NCBI GenBank assembly: GCA_035550655.1
Contig: DASZOU010000001.1
Span: forward strand, 1 to 64,000
Reading direction: 5' to 3'
DNA from: DASZTV01 sp035550655
Lineage (GTDB): Bacteria > Actinomycetota > Actinomycetes > JAFAQI01
DNA length: 64,000 bases
Shown: positions 40,938-53,107 of the stretch, one piece after another
Layout of the letters: every line of letters begins with the position of its first letter
Numbering within the stretch: the stretch's first letter is position 1
The notes under the pieces: model-generated
Told to the model about the DNA's origin: nothing
Database searches by the model: none
The model's input: only the letters and a program-made list of their open reading frames with translations
Position numbers and translations under genes: made by a program

Positions 40938-41881
40938 ACCGACACCTGCTCTCCGCCGCCGACCTCAGCCGCGAGGACGCGCTGCTGGTCCTCGACACCG
41001 CCGCGGACATGGATGCCGCGCTGGCAGGGCGCAGCATCAAGAAGCTCCCGACCCTGCGCGGCCGCACCGTGGTCAACCTGTTCTTCGAGGACTCCACCCG
41101 CACGCGCACGTCTTTCGAGGTGGCGGCGAAGCGACTGTCCGCGGACGTCATCAACTTCTCCGCGAAGGGGTCGAGTGTCAGCAAGGGCGAGTCGCTCAAG
41201 GACACCGCCCTCACCCTCGAGGCGATGGGCTCCGACGCGGTGGTCGTCCGGCACTCGGCCAGCGGCGCTCCGCATCGGCTAGCCAACTGGATCCGCGGCA
41301 GTGTCGTCAATGCCGGCGACGGCACGCACGAACACCCGACGCAGGCGCTGCTCGACGCCTACACGATGCGCCGGCGGACCGGACGCCTCGAGGGCCTGCA
41401 GGTGGCGATCGTCGGTGACGTGCTCCACTCGCGCGTCGCGCGGAGCAACGTGCTGCTGCTCTCCACGCTGGGAGCGGAGGTGACGCTGGTCGCGCCGCCG
41501 ACACTGTTGCCGGTGGGCCTGACCTCGTGGCCCTGCTCGGTGTCGTACGACCTCGACGGGGTGCTGCCGAAGAGCGACGTCGTAATGATGCTCCGGGTCC
41601 AGCACGAACGGATGCACGGCGGGTTCTTCCCGACGACCCGGGAGTACTCGCGCCGCTACGGCCTCGACGCGCAGCGGATGGCGTCACTTCCGGACGACGC
41701 GATCGTGATGCATCCGGGCCCGATGAACCGCGGCGTCGAGATCGCAGCAGAGGTCGCCGACAGCGTGCGCTCGACGATCGTCGAGCAGGTCGCGAACGGC
41801 ATCTCGGTGCGCATGGCGGTCCTGTATCTCCTGCTCGGCGGGCTGATCGACGTCACCGACGCCCAGGAGGCAGCGGCATGA
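40934..41881 (+). CDS. pyrB: Aspartate carbamoyltransferase catalytic chain
   Basis: A 315-residue protein. The carbamoyl-phosphate loop FFEDSTRTRTSFEVAAKRL, the active-site region AGDGTHEHPTQALLDAYT and HPGPMNRGVEIAAEVADS are all present. It makes carbamoyl-aspartate, the first committed step of UMP synthesis. No pyrI regulatory chain is in the cluster, as in other actinobacteria. The stop overlaps an 18-codon open frame that leads into pyrC. Confidence 0.97.
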   Translation: MNRHLLSAADLSREDALLVLDTAADMDAALAGRSIKKLPTLRGRTVVNLFFEDSTRTRTSFEVAAKRLSADVINFSAKGSSVSKGESLKDTALTLEAMGSDAVVVRHSASGAPHRLANWIRGSVVNAGDGTHEHPTQALLDAYTMRRRTGRLEGLQVAIVGDVLHSRVARSNVLLLSTLGAEVTLVAPPTLLPVGLTSWPCSVSYDLDGVLPKSDVVMMLRVQHERMHGGFFPTTREYSRRYGLDAQRMASLPDDAIVMHPGPMNRGVEIAAEVADSVRSTIVEQVANGISVRMAVLYLLLGGLIDVTDAQEAAA

Positions 41882-41934
41882 ACACCGCGCGAAGTTGCTC
41901 GCTCCGCTCACAACTCCGCGGGGGCCCTGAATGA
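41878..41934 (+). CDS. Possible 18-residue coupling peptide between pyrB and pyrC
   Basis: An ATG at 41878 overlaps the pyrB stop (ATGA) and opens an 18-codon frame (MNTARSCSLRSQLRGGPE) whose TGA at 41932-41934 overlaps the first pyrC ATG (ATGATG). The arrangement would let ribosomes pass from pyrB to pyrC in a stretch without a good ribosome-binding site for pyrC. The peptide itself resembles nothing known, and the frame could be chance. Confidence 0.3.
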   Translation: MNTARSCSLRSQLRGGPE

Positions 41935-43208
41935 TGGGACGGTACGTCGTCCGGGGCGCGCGGCCGCTCGGTGGCGAGGTGCGAGACCTGTACGTCGAAG
42001 GCGGCGAACTGGTCGACGAGGCGCCATCCAAAGCGGACGTCATCGACGCGGGCGGGCTGATCGCACTTCCGGGGTTCGTCGACTTGCACACGCATCTGCG
42101 GGAGCCCGGGCGCGAGGACGCCGAGACGGTCGAGTCGGGAACCCGAGCCGCGGCCCTCGGCGGATTCACCGCGCTACATGCGATGGCCAACACGGACCCG
42201 GTCGCTGACGTGGCCGGCGTCGTCGAGCAGGTGTGGCGGCTCGGCCAGGAAGCCGGGCACTGCGATGTCCATCCGGTCGGTGCCGTGACGGTCGGTCTTG
42301 CCGGCGAGCGGCTCGCCGAGCTGGGTGCCATGGCGGACTCGGCCGCGCGGGTGCGGGTGTTCTCCGACGACGGCAAGTGCGTACACGATCCGCTGCTGAT
42401 GCGGCGCGCCCTCGAGTACGTCAAGGCTTTCGACGGTGTCATTGCGCAGCACGCCCAGGACCCGCGGCTGACCGAGGCGGCGCAGATCAACGAAGGCGAG
42501 TGGTCGGCGACACTCGGCCTGGCCGGCTGGCCAGCCGTGGCCGAGGAGGCGATCATCGCGCGCGACTGCCTGCTCGCCGCGCACGTTGGATCGCGCGTGC
42601 ACTTCTGTCACGTCTCGACCGCCGGATCCGTCGAGCTGGTCCGCTGGGCCAAGGGCAAGGGCTGGAACGTGACCGCGGAGGTCACGCCGCATCACCTGCT
42701 CCTGACGGACGACCTCACCGCCTCCTACGACCCGGTCTACAAGGTGAACCCGCCGCTGCGCACCGGCGACGACGTGACGGCCCTCCGTGAGGCGCTCGCC
42801 GACGGCACCATCGACGCGGTCGCCACCGACCACGCGCCGCATGCGCTCGAGGACAAGGAGACCGAGTTCGCCGCCGCTGCGTTCGGCATGACTGGACTCG
42901 AGACGGCGCTGTCGGTCGTGGCGACCGCCATGGTCGAAACCGGCTTGCTCGACTGGGCGGGCGTCGCGGACCGGATGAGCGTGCGCCCGGCGGTGATCGG
43001 CCGGCTGCCGCGTCAAGGCCAGCCGCTCGAGCCCGGCGCACCGGCGAACTTCGTCCTGGTCGACCCCGCGGCGCGCTGGACCGTCGACCCGACGATGGCC
43101 GCAAGCCGGAGCAGGAACACGCCGTTCGCCGGCCGGGAGCTCGCGGCGCGGGTCATCGCCACCTTCCTGAGGGGGAAGGCGACGGTCCTGGACGGAAAAG
43201 CCGGATGA
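41931..43208 (+). CDS. pyrC: Dihydroorotase, class I
   Basis: A 425-residue amidohydrolase. Zinc ligands in GFVDLHTHLREPGRED, VHFCHVSTAGSVEL and AVATDHAPHALEDKE; the substrate loop is in LHAMANTDPVADV. It closes carbamoyl-aspartate to dihydroorotate. ATGs at 41931 and 41934 are adjacent; either could be used. Overlaps the next small gene by ATGA at 43205-43208. Confidence 0.96.
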   Translation: MMGRYVVRGARPLGGEVRDLYVEGGELVDEAPSKADVIDAGGLIALPGFVDLHTHLREPGREDAETVESGTRAAALGGFTALHAMANTDPVADVAGVVEQVWRLGQEAGHCDVHPVGAVTVGLAGERLAELGAMADSAARVRVFSDDGKCVHDPLLMRRALEYVKAFDGVIAQHAQDPRLTEAAQINEGEWSATLGLAGWPAVAEEAIIARDCLLAAHVGSRVHFCHVSTAGSVELVRWAKGKGWNVTAEVTPHHLLLTDDLTASYDPVYKVNPPLRTGDDVTALREALADGTIDAVATDHAPHALEDKETEFAAAAFGMTGLETALSVVATAMVETGLLDWAGVADRMSVRPAVIGRLPRQGQPLEPGAPANFVLVDPAARWTVDPTMAASRSRNTPFAGRELAARVIATFLRGKATVLDGKAG

Positions 43209-43372
43209 GCATCTTGCAGGCAGCCGACGACACCAAGAAGGTGTTGATCGACCCGCACCCGGCGTGGGGCAGTCTCGGCGTCGGCATCGCCGCGATCATC
43301 GTCTTCCTCATCTTCGCGACCTGGATCGTCGTCCAGCGCGTCAGGCATGGAAAGGACAGCGACGATGACTGA
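43205..43372 (+). CDS. Small single-pass membrane protein between pyrC and carA
   Basis: A 55-residue protein (MSILQAADDTKKVLIDPHPA...). A hydrophobic helix at about 26-44 (VGIAAIIVFLIFATWIVVQ) is followed by a short basic and then acidic tail ending DSDDD. Its ATG overlaps the pyrC stop, and its stop overlaps carA by 8 bases, so it is a genuine operon member. Other actinobacteria have a longer membrane protein at this place (for example Rv1382 in Mycobacterium tuberculosis); this may be a much shortened counterpart. Function unknown. Confidence 0.75.
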   Translation: MSILQAADDTKKVLIDPHPAWGSLGVGIAAIIVFLIFATWIVVQRVRHGKDSDDD

Positions 43373-44463
43373 CCCGGCGATCCTCGTTCTGGAGGACGGC
43401 CGAACCTTCCGGGGTCACGCCTACGGCGCTACCGGGGAGACGTTCGGGGAGGCCGTCTTCACGACAGGGATGACGGGCTACCAGGAGACGCTCACCGACC
43501 CGTCGTTCCACCGCCAGGTGGTGGTGCAGACGGCGCCGCACATCGGCAACACCGGGATCAACGACGAGGACCCCGAGTCGCGCCGGGTCTGGGTGTCCGG
43601 TTACGTCGTCCGTGACCCCGCGCGCATCCCCAGCAACTGGCGGTCCCGCCGCACGCTCGACGCCGAGCTCGCGGCGCAGGGGGTCGTCGGGATCAGTGGT
43701 ATCGACACCCGCGCCTTGACGCGCCACCTGCGGGAGCGAGGGGCGATGCGGGTCGGGGTCAGCAGCATCGAGACCGACCCGGAGGCGCTGCTCCAGCGCG
43801 TGCTGGAAAGCCCCGGCATGGAGGGGGCCGACCTAGCCGGCGAGGTGACGACACCGGAGCCGTACGTCGTACCCGCCGTCGGCGGGAAGCGGTTCACCGT
43901 CGCTGCCGTTGACCTCGGCATCAAGGCCGCGACGCCGCGCTACATGGCGCAGCAGGGCTGTGAGGTCCACGTCTTGCCGTCGACGGCGACGGCCGCCGAC
44001 ATCCTCGCGGTCTCACCGGACGGCGTCTTTTTCTCCAATGGCCCGGGCGACCCGGCCACCGCGGACGGCCCGGTGGCGGCGCTGCGCGGCGTGCTCGGGG
44101 TGAAGCCGGTGTTCGGCATCTGCTTCGGAAACCAGATCCTCGGCCGGGCGCTCGGCTTCGGCACGTACAAGCTGAAGTTCGGCCATCGCGGCGTGAACCA
44201 ACCGGTGCAGGATCGGCGGACCGCGCAGATCGCGATCACCAGCCACAACCACGGTTTCGCCGTCGACGCGCCGACAGAAGGACCCGCCACGACGGACTAC
44301 GGGAAGGTCGAGGTGAGCCACGTCGACCTCAACGACGGCGTCGTCGAAGGACTGCGGTGCCTCGACATACCGGCCTTCTCCGTCCAGTACCACCCGGAGG
44401 CGGCGCCAGGCCCACATGACGCCACCAGCCTGTTCACCGCTTTTACCGATCTGATGGCCGCCA

Positions 44464-44471
<8 letters not shown>
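43365..44471 (+). CDS. carA: Carbamoyl-phosphate synthase small (glutaminase) subunit
   Basis: A 368-residue protein. N-terminal CarA domain (LVLEDGRTFRGHAYGATGE) and class I glutamine amidotransferase domain with FFSNGPGDPA, the nucleophile Cys in VFGICFGNQILGRAL and the His/Glu pair in SVQYHPEAAPGP. It frees ammonia from glutamine for CarB. ATG 43365 overlaps the small membrane protein gene; the stop overlaps carB by 8 bases. Confidence 0.96.
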
Positions 44472-47798
<3,327 letters not shown>

Positions 47799-47799
<1 letters not shown>

Positions 47800-48656
47800 T
47801 GGCTCCCATCCAGGTCAAGGGCGAGGTCCTGGGGGTCAAGCCGGTTGGCGAGTACTTCTCGATGACCGTGGTGGCCCCCGGAATCGCCGAGCGCACCAAG
47901 CCGGGCCAGTTCGTCGCGGTCGCGGTCGGCGGCGACGCCGGCGGGCTGCTGCTGCGCCGGGCCTTCTCGATCTATTCGGTTCGCGAGACAGGCGTGTACG
48001 GCGGGACGGTCGAGTTCATCTTCTCCGTCGCCGGCCGCGGCACTGCCTGGCTCGCAGCCCAGCGACCGTACGACCCGATCGACATCGTCGGACCGCTCGG
48101 TCGGCCGTTCGCGCTGCCGCGGGAGCCGGCCAACTGCGTGCTGGTTGGGGGCGGCTACGGCGCGGCGCCGTTGTTCCCGCTCGCGGACGCGTTGCGGACC
48201 CGCGGCTGTCGCATCGATGCGGTGCTCGGTGCCTCGACCGGTGATCGGCTGTTCGGTGCGCTTGACGCGAAACGGATGGCGGCGAGCGTGGCGTTCACCA
48301 CCGATGACGGCTCGTACGGCGAGAAGGGCAGGGTGTCCGACGTACTTCCCGACGTCATCTCGCGGGTGCACGCTGACGTGGTCTACGCCTGCGGGCCGAT
48401 GGCGATGCTCGAGGCCGTCCAGCGCGTCGCGAGCGACGCCTACGACGGTGCCGGGATCCCGACGCAGCTGTCGGTCGAGGAGTCGATGGCGTGCGGCATC
48501 GGGGTGTGCATGACGTGCGTCCTGCCGATCGTCGGCAACGACGGGCATACCAGGATGGCCCGCTCCTGTGTCGACGGGCCCGTGTTCGGCGGCGACCGGA
48601 TCCGCTGGGACGCGCTCGGAACCGTGCCCGACGACGCAGTCGGAGCCCAGCTGTGA
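47799..48656 (+). CDS. pyrK: Dihydroorotate dehydrogenase electron-transfer subunit PyrK
   Basis: A 285-residue ferredoxin-reductase-like protein. FAD site RRAFSIYSVRE; nucleotide site VLVGGGYGAAPLFPLADALR; and a 2Fe-2S cluster with four cysteines in SMACGIGVCMTCVLPI and MARSCVDGPVF. It passes electrons from the PyrD FMN to NAD. GTG 47799 is preceded by GAAGGAGG. Its presence, with the PyrD that follows, shows a class 1B enzyme instead of the membrane-bound, quinone-linked class 2 of mycobacteria. Confidence 0.94.
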
Positions 48657-48666
48657 GAGGTGCCAC

Positions 48667-49770
48667 GTGACCGTCACCATTCGCCGGCAGGAGCGGACGG
48701 TGCGTCATGTCAACGTCGACATGAGCACAAAGCTCGGGTCACTCACCGTCGCCGACCCGGTGTTCACCGCGTCGGGCTGCGCTGCCGCCGGCCAGGAGCT
48801 CGCGGCCTTCAACGACCTGACCGCGATCGGCGGCGTCGTGACGAAGTCGATCCAGCTCAACCCGCGCGCCGGTCGCGCAACGCCGCGGATGGCGGAGACG
48901 CCGAGCGGGATGCTCAACTCGATCGGCCTGCAGGGACCCGGCATCGACATCTTCATCAACCGCGACTTGACCTGGCTCGCGGAACATCAGGTGAACGCGG
49001 TCGTCTCGATCGCCGGGCAGAGCGTCGACGAGTACGCGAAGCTCGCCGGAAAGCTGCGCGGCAAGCCGGTGGCCATGATCGAGGTGAACATCAGCTGCCC
49101 CAACGTCGAAGACCGCGGCCAGGTGTTCGCGTGCGACAAGAGCGCCGCCGCGTCCGTCGTGCAGGCGGTCAAGCGGGCCGCGCCGGCCGGCGTACCGATC
49201 TTCGCGAAGCTCTCACCCGACGTCACCGACATCGTGTCGATCGCGACGGCTTGCGTCGACGCGGGTGCGACGGGGCTCAGCCTGATCAACACCACCCTCG
49301 GGATGGTGATCGACACCACGACGATGCGCCCGCTGCTCGCCGGCGTGACCGGCGGGCTGTCGGGGCCGGCGATCCGGCCGCTCGCGCTGCGCTGCGTCTG
49401 GCAGGTGCACCAGGCGATGCCGGAGGTTCCGTTGTTCGGCATCGGTGGCATCCGGACCGGCTTGGACGCGCTCGAGTTCATCCTTGCGGGTGCCAGCGCC
49501 GTGCAGATCGGCACGGTCATCTTCAACGACCCGGGGGCACCGTCACGGGTGTCCCGCGAGCTGAGCGAGGCGCTCACCGAGCGCGGGATGGACCGCCTGG
49601 ACCAGGCGATCGGGCTTGCGCACCGGCCGCCCGAGGTCGTGATCCCGGAGTCGCCGGACCCGCCGGGCGACGAGCTCGTGGACGAGCTCTACGAGGAGAG
49701 CATCGCCTCGGACATCGACGAGATGGCGGTCTTTGCGGACGACCAATGGCTGGAGGACCAGGATGTCTGA
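48667..49770 (+). CDS. pyrD: Dihydroorotate dehydrogenase, class 1B catalytic subunit
   Basis: A 367-residue protein from GTG 48667, which has GAGAGG upstream. FMN-barrel motifs are FTASGCAAAG, MIEVNISCPNVEDRG with the catalytic Cys of class 1B, PIFAKLSPDVTDIV and PLFGIGGIRTGLDALEFILA. It oxidises dihydroorotate to orotate. Compared with usual PyrD it has about 15 extra residues at the start and about 50 at the end, the latter acidic (DELVDELYEESIASDIDEMA). It overlaps pyrF by 8 bases. Confidence 0.95.
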   Translation: MTVTIRRQERTVRHVNVDMSTKLGSLTVADPVFTASGCAAAGQELAAFNDLTAIGGVVTKSIQLNPRAGRATPRMAETPSGMLNSIGLQGPGIDIFINRDLTWLAEHQVNAVVSIAGQSVDEYAKLAGKLRGKPVAMIEVNISCPNVEDRGQVFACDKSAAASVVQAVKRAAPAGVPIFAKLSPDVTDIVSIATACVDAGATGLSLINTTLGMVIDTTTMRPLLAGVTGGLSGPAIRPLALRCVWQVHQAMPEVPLFGIGGIRTGLDALEFILAGASAVQIGTVIFNDPGAPSRVSRELSEALTERGMDRLDQAIGLAHRPPEVVIPESPDPPGDELVDELYEESIASDIDEMAVFADDQWLEDQDV

Positions 49771-50467
49771 GCGATCTGTCGCGCCGATCGCAGTTGCGCT
49801 CGACACCGGCGATCTCGCCACCGCGACGCGATGGGCTCAGGCGGTAGGGCCGCATGTCAGCACGCTGAAAGTGGGCCTGGAGCTGTTCTGCGCCGAAGGT
49901 CCCGGCGCTGTCGAGAAGATCGGCGCCGCCGCCGACACCGATCTGTTTCTCGACCTCAAGCTGCATGACATCCCGGCGACCGTCGCGGGTGCCGCGCGCT
50001 CAGTCTCTTCACTCGCGCCCGACTACCTCACCGTGCACGCCAGTGGCGGCGTCGCGATGATCGCGGCCGCGGCCGACGCGCTTCCGGACACGAAGATCAC
50101 CGCGGTCACGATCCTGACCTCGCTGACCGGTGACCACCTCGACCAGATGGGGATCGCCGGCCCGCCGGAGGAAGCGGTCGTGCGGCTGGCGCAGCTCGCG
50201 GTCGGCGCGGGGGCTCGTGCGCTGGTCTGCTCCCCGCAGGAGGTTGCTTCGGTGCGGTCGGCCGTCGGTGCCGACGTGACCCTCATCACGCCCGGCGTGC
50301 GCCCGGCGGACTCCGCTCACCACGACCAGGCACGGGTGGCCAAGCCTGAGCGGGCGCTGGCGGACGGCGCCGACATCGTGGTGGTGGGACGCCCGATCAC
50401 CGGTGCCGCTGATCCTGGTGAGGCGGCTGCGGCGATCGCCGCGGCGCTCGCCCGGCGCGGGCGCTGA
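49763..50467 (+). CDS. pyrF: Orotidine-5'-phosphate decarboxylase
   Basis: A 234-residue protein. The catalytic Asp-Lys-x-x-Asp is seen in FLDLKLHDIPATV, the N-terminal Asp in IAVALDTGDLATA, and the phosphate site in TPGVRPADSAHHDQ and DIVVVGRPIT. It makes UMP. This is the short classical (type 1) enzyme; many actinobacteria have the longer type 2. ATG 49763 lies within the end of pyrD. Last gene of the pyr operon. Confidence 0.96.
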   Translation: MSERSVAPIAVALDTGDLATATRWAQAVGPHVSTLKVGLELFCAEGPGAVEKIGAAADTDLFLDLKLHDIPATVAGAARSVSSLAPDYLTVHASGGVAMIAAAADALPDTKITAVTILTSLTGDHLDQMGIAGPPEEAVVRLAQLAVGAGARALVCSPQEVASVRSAVGADVTLITPGVRPADSAHHDQARVAKPERALADGADIVVVGRPITGAADPGEAAAAIAAALARRGR

Positions 50468-50473
50468 GGGTAG

Positions 50474-50503
50474 TTGCGCGACCTGTCCTGGCCTCGCTAG
50501 GTT
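50474..50503 (+). promoter_or_regulatory. Promoter of the mihF-gmk unit
   Basis: TTGCGC (50474-50479) and TAGGTT (50498-50503) have an 18-base spacer, a good vegetative promoter. It lies directly after pyrF and gives a leader of about 70 bases before the mihF start. Confidence 0.55.
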
Positions 50504-50581
50504 CGCCGCCGCTGGCGAGGTTCTGGTGGGACGCGGCGTGGGTCCCGGCTTCGTCCTACCGTGACCACGAGGTGAATCCGT

Positions 50582-50896
50582 TTGGCGCTCCCGCCGTTGA
50601 CGCCGCAGGAGCGGGCGGCCGCGCTGGAGAAGGCCGCCGCGGCCCGTCGCACTCGCGCCGACCTGCGCGAGCAGATCAAGCAGTCGAAGATCTCCCTCGC
50701 GGAGGTCTTCGCCGCCGGAGAGCGCGACGAGGCGATCGGCAAGATGCGCGTCAGCGCCGTCCTCGAGTCGATGCCCGGCGTGGGCAAGATCCGCGCGCAG
50801 CGGATCATGGAGCGGTTGTCGATCTCGGCGACCCGTCGCGTGCGCGGGCTCGGCGCCCACCAGCGCTCCGCCCTCGAGCGCGAGTTCGCCGGCTGA
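50582..50896 (+). CDS. mihF: Integration host factor of the actinobacterial type (mIHF)
   Basis: A 104-residue protein, MALPPLTPQERAAALEKAAA..., with the conserved AEVFAAGERDEAIGKMRVSA and SMPGVGKIRAQRIMERLSIS, a helix-two-turn-helix DNA-binding segment. It is an actinobacteria-specific nucleoid protein, essential in mycobacteria. The start is TTG at 50582; a nearby GTG (50572) is in another frame. Its place before gmk is the usual one. Confidence 0.95.
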   Translation: MALPPLTPQERAAALEKAAAARRTRADLREQIKQSKISLAEVFAAGERDEAIGKMRVSAVLESMPGVGKIRAQRIMERLSISATRRVRGLGAHQRSALEREFAG

Positions 50897-50930
50897 CCCT
50901 CGCCCACCGCCAGCTCCAGACGAACCTGCG

Positions 50931-51485
50931 ATGACGGATCAACCACGCCGCCTCACGGTGCTGTCGGGTCCGGCTGGCGTCGGAAAGAGCTCCGTCGTCG
51001 CAGCGCTGCATGACCTCGTTCCCGAGGTCTGGGTGTCGGTGAGCGCAACCACGAGACCCCGGCGGCCGGGGGAGGTCGACGGCGAGTCGTACTTCTTCGT
51101 CACGGTGCCCGAGTTCGACGCGATGACGGAGCGCGGCGAGCTGCTCGAGCGCGCGTCGTACGCCGGCAACCTCTACGGCACGCCCCGGCGACCGGTCGAG
51201 GAGCGGTTGGCGGCCGGCGTACCGGTCCTGCTCGAGATCGAGGTGCAGGGTGCCCGCCAGGTGCGCGCGCTCGATCCGGGGGCGCGGCTCGTCTTCCTGG
51301 CCCCGCCCTCGTGGGACGAGCTGGAGCGGCGGCTGCGTGGCCGCGGCACCGAGGACGAGGCCGTCATCGAGCGGCGGCTGGCCCAGGCCGCCGTCGAGCT
51401 CTCTGCCGAGGGCGAGTTCGACGATGTGATCGTCAACACCTCGGTGGACGAGGCGGCGCGCCAGCTCGCATCGCTGATCACCTGA
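50931..51485 (+). CDS. gmk: Guanylate kinase
   Basis: A 184-residue protein. P-loop LSGPAGVGKSSVVAAL; GMP-binding SVSATTRPRRPGEVDGESYF; lid with LLERASYAGNLYGTP and LLEIEVQGARQVR. It converts GMP and dGMP to the diphosphates. The start follows mihF after 34 bases, without a clear ribosome-binding site. Followed by a notable inverted repeat. Confidence 0.97.
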   Translation: MTDQPRRLTVLSGPAGVGKSSVVAALHDLVPEVWVSVSATTRPRRPGEVDGESYFFVTVPEFDAMTERGELLERASYAGNLYGTPRRPVEERLAAGVPVLLEIEVQGARQVRALDPGARLVFLAPPSWDELERRLRGRGTEDEAVIERRLAQAAVELSAEGEFDDVIVNTSVDEAARQLASLIT

Positions 51486-51499
51486 CCCGACAAGCCGCC

Positions 51500-51558
51500 G
51501 TGATCTTGACGTAAGAGGCGTTATGAGGCGCTGATAGCGCCACTTTCGTCAAGATCAC
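51500..51558 (+). repeat. Two-tier inverted repeat between gmk and rpoZ
   Basis: The outer arms GTGATCTTGACG (51500-51511) and CGTCAAGATCAC (51547-51558) are perfect 12-bp complements. An inner stem, GGCGCT-GAT-AGCGCC (51527-51541), lies between them. It may act as the gmk terminator, but the nested structure and the A/T content of the arms look more like a small palindromic interspersed repeat. Confidence 0.7.
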
Positions 51559-51578
51559 CGGGGAAGGCGCGCGGCTGG

Positions 51579-51584
51579 TAGCGT
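51579..51584 (+). promoter_or_regulatory. Candidate -10 box of rpoZ
   Basis: TAGCGT, preceded by TGG, lies 35 bases before the rpoZ start and after the inverted repeat. It would give a leader of about 29 bases containing GAGG as ribosome-binding site. Confidence 0.4.
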
Positions 51585-51619
51585 TGTCGGGCACTTTCTA
51601 CGGCTGAAATGAGGCACGC

Positions 51620-51883
51620 GTGTCCGGCACCGCCGCTCGCCCCGAGGGGATCACCAACCCGCCGATCGACGAGTTGCTCGACAAGGTCGAGAGCAAGTAC
51701 GCGCTTGTCATCTACGCGGCCAAGCGGGCTCGCCAGATCAACGCGTACTACTCGCAGCTCGGCGAAGGTCTGCTCGAGTACGTCGGCCCGCTCGTTCCCG
51801 CCCACGTGCAGGAGAAGCCGCTGTCGGTGGCACTGCGCGAGGCGAACGAGGACCTGCTGACATTCGAGCAGGTCGAAGCTTAG
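51620..51883 (+). CDS. rpoZ: RNA polymerase omega subunit
   Basis: An 87-residue protein with ITNPPIDELLDKVESKYALV and YAAKRARQINAYYSQLGEGL, the conserved helices that clamp the beta-prime C-terminus. The acidic end (ANEDLLTFEQVEA) is typical of actinobacteria. GTG 51620 with GAGG 5 bases upstream. Followed by coaBC after 9 bases. Confidence 0.97.
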   Translation: MSGTAARPEGITNPPIDELLDKVESKYALVIYAAKRARQINAYYSQLGEGLLEYVGPLVPAHVQEKPLSVALREANEDLLTFEQVEA

Positions 51884-51892
51884 GAACGCGAC

Positions 51893-53107
51893 ATGGCGGC
51901 CGAGCCGCGCCGCGTCGTCCTGGGCGTGTGCGGCGGCATCGCGGCGTACAAGGCCTGTGAGCTGCTGCGGCAGTTCACCGAGTCAGGGCATGACGTGCAC
52001 GTCGTTCCCACCGCGGCTGCGCTGAAGTTCGTCGGGGAGACGACCTGGGCCGCGCTGTCGGGCAATCCGGTCGCCACCGACGTGTGGACGTCGGCGCACC
52101 GGGTCCCGCACGTCAGCCTCGGCCGGCAGGCGGACCTCGTCGTGGTGGCACCGGCGACGGCGGACTTCCTGGCCCGTATGGTCATCGGGCGGTCGGACGA
52201 CCTGCTCACCGCGACGCTGCTGACCGCTCGCTGCCCGATCGTCGTCGCTCCCGCAATGCACACCGAGATGTGGCAGCACCCCGCGACGGGAGCCAACGTC
52301 GCAACGCTGCGCGAGCGCGGCGTGATCGTCCTCGACCCAGCGGTCGGGCGGCTAACCGGATCCGACACGGGGATCGGCCGGCTGCCCGATCCGGAGGAGA
52401 TCTTCGCCGTCGCACGCACGGTCTTGTCTCGTGGCGCGCAGTCACTCAGCCCGGACCTCGCCGGGCGTCACGTCGTCGTGACTGCGGGCGGCACCCGCGA
52501 GCCGCTCGACCCGGTCCGTTATCTCGGCAACCGGTCGAGTGGTCGTCAGGGGTTCGCCCTCGCCCGCGCCGCACTCGCTCGAGGCGCCGAGGTGACGCTG
52601 ATCGCGGCGAATGCTGCTCTCGCCGATCCCGCAGGGGCCAAGGTGGTGCGGATCCGCACCGCGGAGGAGATGCGCCTCGCGGTGGAGGAGGTTGCGCCCA
52701 GTGCGGACGCGATCGTGATGGCCGCCGCGGTCGCCGACTTCCGCCCGGCGATCCGCGCCGACTCCAAGCTCAAGAAGGGGACAACTGACCCCGAGCCGGT
52801 CGCTCTCGTCCGCAACCCGGACATCCTCGCGGACATCTCCGCCAACCGCCGGCGCGACGGACAGGTCGTCGTCGGGTTCGCCGCCGAGACCGATGACGTG
52901 CTGGCCAACGGGCGGGCCAAGCTGGCGGCCAAGGGCTGCGACCTCATCGTGGTCAACCAGGTCGGAGAGCACCTGACCTTCGGATCTGAGCACAACACTG
53001 CGACGATCCTCGGCGCCGACGGCTCCAGCACAGAGGTCGAGGACGTGACCAAGGAGGAGCTCGGGCACGCGATCTGGGATCTGGTTGCGGCGCGTCTGGA
53101 CTCGTGA
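51893..53107 (+). CDS. coaBC: Bifunctional phosphopantothenoylcysteine decarboxylase / phosphopantothenate-cysteine ligase
   Basis: A 404-residue protein. CoaC part (about 1-180): VLGVCGGIAAYKACELLR, active-site VVVAPATADFLARM and PAMHTEMWQHPAT with catalytic His/Met. CoaB part: VVVTAGGTREPLDPVRYLGN, SSGRQGFALA and AAAVADFRP. It carries out two steps of coenzyme A synthesis. Overlaps the next gene by GTGA at 53104-53107. Confidence 0.96.
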   Translation: MAAEPRRVVLGVCGGIAAYKACELLRQFTESGHDVHVVPTAAALKFVGETTWAALSGNPVATDVWTSAHRVPHVSLGRQADLVVVAPATADFLARMVIGRSDDLLTATLLTARCPIVVAPAMHTEMWQHPATGANVATLRERGVIVLDPAVGRLTGSDTGIGRLPDPEEIFAVARTVLSRGAQSLSPDLAGRHVVVTAGGTREPLDPVRYLGNRSSGRQGFALARAALARGAEVTLIAANAALADPAGAKVVRIRTAEEMRLAVEEVAPSADAIVMAAAVADFRPAIRADSKLKKGTTDPEPVALVRNPDILADISANRRRDGQVVVGFAAETDDVLANGRAKLAAKGCDLIVVNQVGEHLTFGSEHNTATILGADGSSTEVEDVTKEELGHAIWDLVAARLDS

